A stretch of DNA of 12,918 nt from Paracoccus sp. (in: a-proteobacteria). GTDB lineage: Bacteria > Pseudomonadota > Alphaproteobacteria > Rhodobacterales > Rhodobacteraceae. The notes beneath the pieces are model-generated. The model was given only the letters and a program-made list of their open reading frames with translations, was not told where the DNA came from and made no database searches. Positions 8,110-12,918 of this stretch are shown piece by piece; positions within the stretch are counted from its first letter, which is position 1, and each line of letters starts with the position of its first letter. The DNA is taken from contig JAPSIP010000017.1 of the NCBI GenBank assembly GCA_031178645.1, forward strand, positions 1-12,918, written 5' to 3'. A program made the position numbers and the translations under genes.

Positions 8110-9385
8110 AAGCCCTTGTTCTCAGCCATGCCCATCCCGCCTTTTCCATCGGCGGGGCGCAGGTCGCGTCATACAACCTGTTCCAGGGCATGAAGCAGCA
8201 GCAGGGCTGGAACGCCCATTACATGGCGGGCGTCGGGCCCCCGGTCGCGCGCCATGCCGCGACCCCTCTGATGTCGCTGGGCCAAGCCGCGGATGAAACC
8301 CTGTTCTGGACCAACGACTATGACTGGTTCCACCTGGGGCTGAACGACACGGATGCCTTGGTCAGGCATTTCGAACGCTTCCTGTCGGACCTGCGACCCG
8401 ATATCGTGAACTTCCATCACGTCATGGGTTTCGGCATCTAGGCGATTCGGGCCGCGCGGCGTGCCTTGGGCGATGTGCCGATCGTCTATACCCTTTACGA
8501 ATACCTGCCGATCTGCGCCCATCACGGGCAGATGATCAAGGCCAGGTCCGGCGCGCTGTGCATGAAGGCCTCGGCATCCGATTGCGGGATGTGCTTTCCC
8601 GAGATTGGCGCCGCGAACATGCTGCGGCGCGAATTGTTCATCAAGTCCTTTTTCGACCAGGTGGATGCCTTTGTCTCGCCCTCGCGCTTCCTGCTCAGGC
8701 GATTCCAGGACTGGGGCCTTCCGCGCGAGAAGCTGGTGATGATCGAGAACGGCCTCGACGGCGGCCCCGTCGCTCCGATCCGCGCCCTGCCTGGGAGCGG
8801 ACGCCGCAACCGTTTTGCCTGTTTCGGCCAGTTGAACCCGTTCAAGGGGATCAAGGTGTTGGTCGAGGCCGTGACGCGCATCCCGGAAAAGACTTGGGGC
8901 GACGGGATCCTCTATGTCTTCGGCGGCAACCTGGAACACCAGCCTGAGGATTTCCAGGCCCAGGTCAAGGAACTGTTCCGCCTGTCCGGCCGCCGGCTGC
9001 GCTTCATGGGGTCGTATAAAAGCGCCGACCTGCCCCATCTGATGCGAGAGGTGGACTGGACCATCGTGCCCTCGACCTGGTGGGAAAACGCCCCGGTCGT
9101 GATACAAGAAGCCTTCCACCACCGTCGCCCGATCATCGCATCCGATATCGGCGGAATGGCGGAAAAGGTACGCGATGGCATCGACGGGCTGCATTTCCGG
9201 GTCTCGAATCCCGAAAGCCTGGCCGAGGCGATGACGCGCGCGATGGAGCCCGCCCTATGGGACCGCCTGAACGCAGGCATCCGGCCGCCGACCACGGCAG
9301 CGGAGTCCGCCCGCCTGCACGCTGCCTGTTCGACAAGCTCTTGGCCCGGAAATCGGCGCCTGCCCTGGCAGCTCGCCATGGCTGA
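8106..9385 (+). CDS. GT4-family (GT-B fold) glycosyltransferase 2, with an in-frame TAG and a frameshift
   Basis: Second GT4 glycosyltransferase, starting at GTG (8106) in a GTGA overlap with the gene before. The N-terminus MKALVLSHAHPAFSIGGAQV carries the glycine loop. LRPDIVNFHHVMGFGI precedes an in-frame TAG at 8439-8441, after which the same frame continues as AIRAARRALGDVPIVYTLYE; a Gln (CAG) would fit. The C-terminal domain has FACFGQLNPFKGIKVLVEAV, WTIVPSTWWENAPVVIQEAF (acidic residue at 327) and SDIGGMAEKVRDGIDGLHF. A missing C at 9325-9326 makes the frame run on into the ABC transporter. Restoring it gives LFDKLLARKSAPALAARHG and a TGA at 9383-9385, 426 aa in all. Like its paralogue at 4722-5960 it has a four-Cys segment after the first beta-rich domain. 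Acceptor and donor are unknown. Confidence 0.82.
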
Positions 9386-11097
9386 TCCCGAAGCCCATCA
9401 CACACCTTGGCGCGCAGCCTTGGCCGACCTGGCAAAGGGGGTGGCGGCAGCAGCCTTCATCGGCTTCTTCGTCAATTTTCTTTATCTGTCGCTGCCCCTG
9501 TACCAGGCGCAGATCTTCGACCGGGTGATCTCGTCCGGGAATTTCGACACGCTGGCCGCCCTGACGCTGATCGTGAGCCTGATCTTCGTTTTCCAGGCCG
9601 CACTGGACTTCCTGCGATCGCGGCTGCTTCTGGTCATTGCGGCACGGCTTTCGACGGCGCTTGGCGGCCCCGTGTTCGAAGCTGCGGTCGAAACCGCGCT
9701 GAGGTCGGGCGCGGCCTCGGCAGCCACGGCCATGCGCGACCTGAACGGATTTCGCAGCTTTGTCGCCGGGGGCGCGATCACCCTGCCGATGGACATGGCC
9801 TTCACGCCGGTGCTGCTGGTCGTGCTGACCCTGCTGCATCCGTTCTACGGGGTGGCCGGGTTGTGCGGTGCGGCTCTGCTGACCATGATTGCCGTGACGA
9901 CCCAAGTTCTGGCACGGCGCCCGGCCGCCGACGCCATCCGCAAGAACGTCCTGCTGCAGGCAGATACCGCCAATGCCATCTGCAATTCCGAAGTGATCGC
10001 GGCCATGGGCATGCTGCCCGAACTGTCGCGGCGGTGGCGGCGTGGCCAGGCCATGTCCCTGGACAGCATCGAGGCAGGGGGGCTACGGCAAAGTTTCTGG
10101 CGTCCTTTGCGCGCGCCTCGCGAGTTGGCCTTCAGATCGCGGTGATCTGCCTGGGCGCCGCCCTGGTCATCCGGCAAGAGGCCAGCCCCGGAACCATCCT
10201 GGCCGCAGCGGTGATCACCTCGCGGATGCTGGCGCCCTTCGAACATCTGATCGACGGGTGGCGGCAATGGGTCAACGCCTTCGCCATCGCGCGGCGGCTG
10301 CGCGATCTTTTACGGGACGGGGTGCGCATCCGGTCGGCTGCCAGGGTGCCCGTCGGGCAGGCCATGATCGTGGTGGACCGGCTCAGCTATGTGCCACCGG
10401 GCCAGGACGCGCCGCTTCTGCGCAATGTCAGCTTTTCGATCGCGCCTGGAGAGATGGTGGGCGTCATCGGCCCTTCGGGCGCCGGGAAATCGGCGCTGGC
10501 ACGGCTGGTGGTGGGGCTTCGGGCGCCGACGGCGGGGGGATTTTCCTGGATGGACAATCCACCTTCCAGCATGAAAGGGCCAGCTTCGGCGAGGCGGTCG
10601 GCTATCTTCCCCAGGAACCGCTGCTTCTGGACGGGACGGTTCGGGAAAACATCGCCCGGTTTCGCGATGCCCCCGTTGAAGATGTCGTTGCCGCCGCGCG
10701 TCAGGGAGGGGTTCACGACATGATCGGCCGTCTGCCCAAGGGATACGAGACGCCCCTGGTCGATGGCGGCACGCGTCTGTCCGGAGGGCAGCGGCAGCGG
10801 ATCGCCCTGGCGCGCGCGGTCTTCGGGATGCCAAAGCTTTTGGTCTTGGATGAACCCAATTCCTCGCTGGATGCCGATGGCGAGGCGGCCCTGATCGAGG
10901 CGGTAGAAGCGGCCCGCGCGTCCGGCGCGGCGATTCTGATCGTGGCGCAGCGCATGTCGATTTTGAACAAGGCAGACCGACTGCTCTTGCTGCGCGATGG
11001 CGCGCCCGTGCAATACGGCGACAAGGCCGAGGTTCTGTCGGCGCTTGGGCCTCGGCGGCGCCAAGCCGCGGTCGCAGAAAAGGCGAACCTGTCATGA
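9378..11097 (+). CDS. Type I secretion ABC transporter (permease-ATPase fusion, PrtD family), two frameshifts
   Basis: Inner-membrane exporter that uses ATP to drive unfolded RTX proteins through a channel formed with HlyD- and TolC-type partners. The start ATG (9378) overlaps the previous stop by eight bases. An N-terminal membrane domain follows, with hydrophobic segments around FIGFFVNFLYLSLPLY, LTLIVSLIFVFQAAL, FTPVLLVVLTLLHPF and LQIAVICLGAALVI; there is no C39 peptidase or C39-like domain. The nucleotide-binding domain has Walker A GPSGAGKS (10469-10492, residue 365 on), the signature LSGGQRQRIALARA (residue 468 on) and Walker B LLVLDEPNSSLD (Glu 493). The switch His is replaced by Gln (VAQRMS, codon 10948-10950). 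One G appears to be missing in each of two G6 runs (10077-10082 and 10534-10539). The restored length of 573 aa matches the PrtD family. Its partner HlyD gene overlaps it by four bases. Confidence 0.9.
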
Positions 11098-12382
11098 ACA
11101 TGACGATTGCCGACGAAGCCTTGCCTGCCTATCGGCCTGTCTTCCTGACCGCCATCGCGATGATCCTGTTTATGGCCTGCACCCTGGGCGGATGGGGGAT
11201 TTATGCCCGGCTGGACGGTGCCGTGGTAGCACAAGGTGTCGTCCTTGCGGAAAGCAAGCGCAAGACGGTCGAGAATCTGGAGGGCGGGATCCTGTCCGGC
11301 CTTTTGGTCGCGCCGGGCGATCGTGTTCGGGCGGGCCAGCCGGTTGCACAGTTGGACACTACCCAGGACCGGGCGCGTCTGGCGCAGATGCAGGCCGAAC
11401 GCCGTGCGCTGGTCCTTGACATTTGGCGCCTCGAGGCCGAGGCGCGGGGACTTCCGCTTGACATGGCGCGGGCGCCCCAGGACGATCCCGTCCTGACTGC
11501 CGCGCAGGCTGAACTCTATGATGCGCGTCTTGCCCTTCATCAGGGTCAGATTGCATCAATGATGCGTCAGGCGGATCATCTTGCCGCGCAAGCCGGGGCC
11601 AATCATGCCCAGGCCCGCGCTTCGCAGCGCCAGATCGAAAGCTGGACGCAGGAACTGGAAATACCGAAGCCTTGGTCGAACGCGGGGCGGCGACCCGGCA
11701 GAAGGCGCGCGAAATCAGCCGCAATCTGTTTGTGCTGGAAGGTGAACGTGATGAATATGCCGCCCTGGCAAGGGCGAACGAACAGGATGGTGCGCGCATC
11801 GCCGCAGATATCGCCACCCTGCGCCGGCAGCGCGTGGCCGAGGCGAACGAGTTGCTGGCCCAGGCCCGGCGCAGCCTTCCCGCGCTCGAGGCGCAGATCC
11901 GCGCGGCCGAGGATGTCCTTGACCGCCGCACGCTGCGCGCGCCGCAGGACGGGCTTGTCGCCGATATTCCCGTCGTGACGCCAGGCGCGGTGATCGGTTC
12001 GGGCGCCGTCATGATGGAGATTCTGCCCGATGCCGTTGCCTTGGTGATCCAGGCGCGCCTTCCGCCAGAAGCCATCGACACGGTTCATGTGGGCCGCAAG
12101 GCCCGTGTCAGGCTGACCGCCTATCGTCGTGCAACGGCCCCCCCCATCGGCGGCGATGTGACCTATGTGTCCGCCGACCTGCTGGAGGAGTCGCGCGACG
12201 GCAGCCGCTATTTCGAAGTCCGTGTCAGGCTGAACGCGACCGAACTGGAGATGCACCCGGATGTGGCCTTGACGGCGGGGATGCCCGTGGAACTGGCCAT
12301 TCAGACCGGGGAACGCCGCGCTGGCGACTATCTGCTGGAGCCGATCCTGCGGCACCTGCGCAGGGCGATGCGGGATGAGTGA
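11094..12382 (+). CDS. HlyD-family type I secretion periplasmic adaptor, one frameshift
   Basis: Membrane-fusion protein that links the ABC transporter to an outer-membrane TolC-type channel. A short cytoplasmic N-terminus is followed by a single membrane helix (about residues 17-38, FLTAIAMILFMACTLGGWGI). Next comes the typical ESKRKTVENLEGGIL segment and the first lipoyl half. A long Ala/Gln/Arg-rich alpha-hairpin (about residues 90-280) leads to the second lipoyl half (TLRAPQDGLVADIPVVTPGA) and a beta-barrel region. One base is missing near 11659-11666, where the frame moves from ELEIPK to TEALVERGAATRQKARE. Restored length is 429 aa, normal for the family. The start ATG overlaps the ABC stop as ATGA. 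No TolC homologue is visible, so the outer-membrane channel must be encoded elsewhere. Confidence 0.9.
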
Positions 12383-12433
12383 AATGTTAATTCTTTCGCC
12401 CAAGACTGCCGAGGGAAACAGGGTGGATCAGAA

Positions 12434-12918
12434 ATGAGCGACGGACACTTCACGTTGAAACATGCCGACCTTCCGGCGCTTGACCGCTCGGGGCTGCGCC
12501 TGCCGGGCCTTGTCCAGACGGGCAGGCTGGCCGCAGGGTCGCGGATCGAGGGGCCGACTTCGATTATCTGCACGGTCACGCCTGGGGCGTTCCTGGATAT
12601 CGGCGCGTTCTGCAACCTCAGCGGCGGCACCGTGAACAACGTCCGCTTCGGGCGCTATTGTTCCTTGGCGGCGGGGCGGTCATCGGGATGCACGAACATC
12701 CGACCGACTGGCTGACGACCTCTCGCACCGCCTATTTTCCGCAGGTCAACGGTTGGAGAGAGCTGGTCGCCCCGGACCGAAAGGACGAAATCCGCCGTCG
12801 CCTGCGCCCGTTCAGGGATAGCTGTCCGATCACCGAAATCGGCGACGATGTCTGATAGGTCAAGGCGCCTTCATCAAGTCGGGCGTCAGGATCGGCACCG
12901 GGTCGATCGTCGGCGCGC
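12434..12918 (+). CDS. Partial left-handed beta-helix (hexapeptide) acetyltransferase, two frameshifts
   Basis: Likely acyl-CoA-dependent O- or N-acetyltransferase of the CatB/xenobiotic or polysaccharide acetyltransferase type, which would modify a sugar or glycan. The N-terminus MSDGHFTLKHADLPALDRSG leads into hexapeptide-like turns (GAFLDIGAFCNLSGGTVNNV, FGRYCSLAAGAVIG). Then comes GMHEHPTDWLTTSRTAYFP, which holds the likely catalytic His, and further hexapeptide turns (ITEIGDDVWIGQGAFIKSGV). Two bases appear missing: a G in the run at 12673-12676 and a G at 12853-12855, where TGATAG would read TGG ATA GGT (Trp-Ile-Gly). The gene runs off the right edge with about 162 codons visible. It lies 51 nt after the HlyD gene, so it is probably co-transcribed. 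Acetylation of the locus glycan is an inference. Confidence 0.8.

Noticed and set aside
8466..10145. Apparent GT4-ABC transporter fusion protein
   Set aside because: The fusion arises from a missing C at 9325-9326. Restoring it gives a natural GT4 end (TGA at 9383-9385) and a normal ABC start at 9378 with an 8-nt overlap.

Overview
The window is very GC-rich, with strong G/C preference at third codon positions. It carries RTX calcium-binding proteins, a PrtD/HlyD-type type I secretion system (T1SS) and tightly overlapping glycan genes. This fits an alphaproteobacterium, most likely of the Rhodobacteraceae/Paracoccus kind. That placement is an inference from gene content and composition, not from a marker gene. 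I see no rRNA, tRNA, insertion sequence or CRISPR array.

Layout. (1) 1-83, minus strand: the 5' end of an unrecognised gene running off the left edge, with a plausible promoter. (2) 84-409: no gene. (3) 410-1606, minus strand: an intact 398-aa RTX protein. (4) 1607-1804: divergent regulatory region containing a perfect AT-rich palindrome. (5) 1805-2645, plus strand: a second, smaller RTX protein, interrupted by frameshifts, followed by a perfect 11-bp hairpin. (6) 2725-12382, plus strand: one apparent operon with 4-8 nt overlaps at every junction. Its order is GT-A-like protein 1, GT4 glycosyltransferase 1, GT-A-like protein 2, GT4 glycosyltransferase 2, T1SS ABC transporter, HlyD-family adaptor. 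(7) 12434 to the right edge: a left-handed beta-helix acetyltransferase.

A simple reading is that the operon builds a glycan and exports RTX proteins made next door. The closest described analogue is the Sinorhizobium meliloti galactoglucan (exp/wg) cluster, where a T1SS pair (ExpD1/ExpD2) and a secreted RTX protein (ExpE1/WgeA) sit among glycosyltransferase genes. An alternative is that the glycosyltransferases modify the RTX proteins themselves.

Two things dominate a close reading. First, every plus-strand gene is broken by small indels, mostly one base in short G or C runs. Restoring them gives full-length, in-register proteins with correct family motifs and overlapping start/stop junctions. 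Sequencing or assembly error is therefore the leading explanation, though decay or phase variation is possible. I annotate these genes over their full restored span. Second, the first GT-A-like gene contains a perfect octanucleotide tandem array (six units, 3427-3474) inside its reading frame. Its copy number decides whether the downstream half is in frame, and it is the best candidate here for a genuine ON/OFF phase-variation switch.
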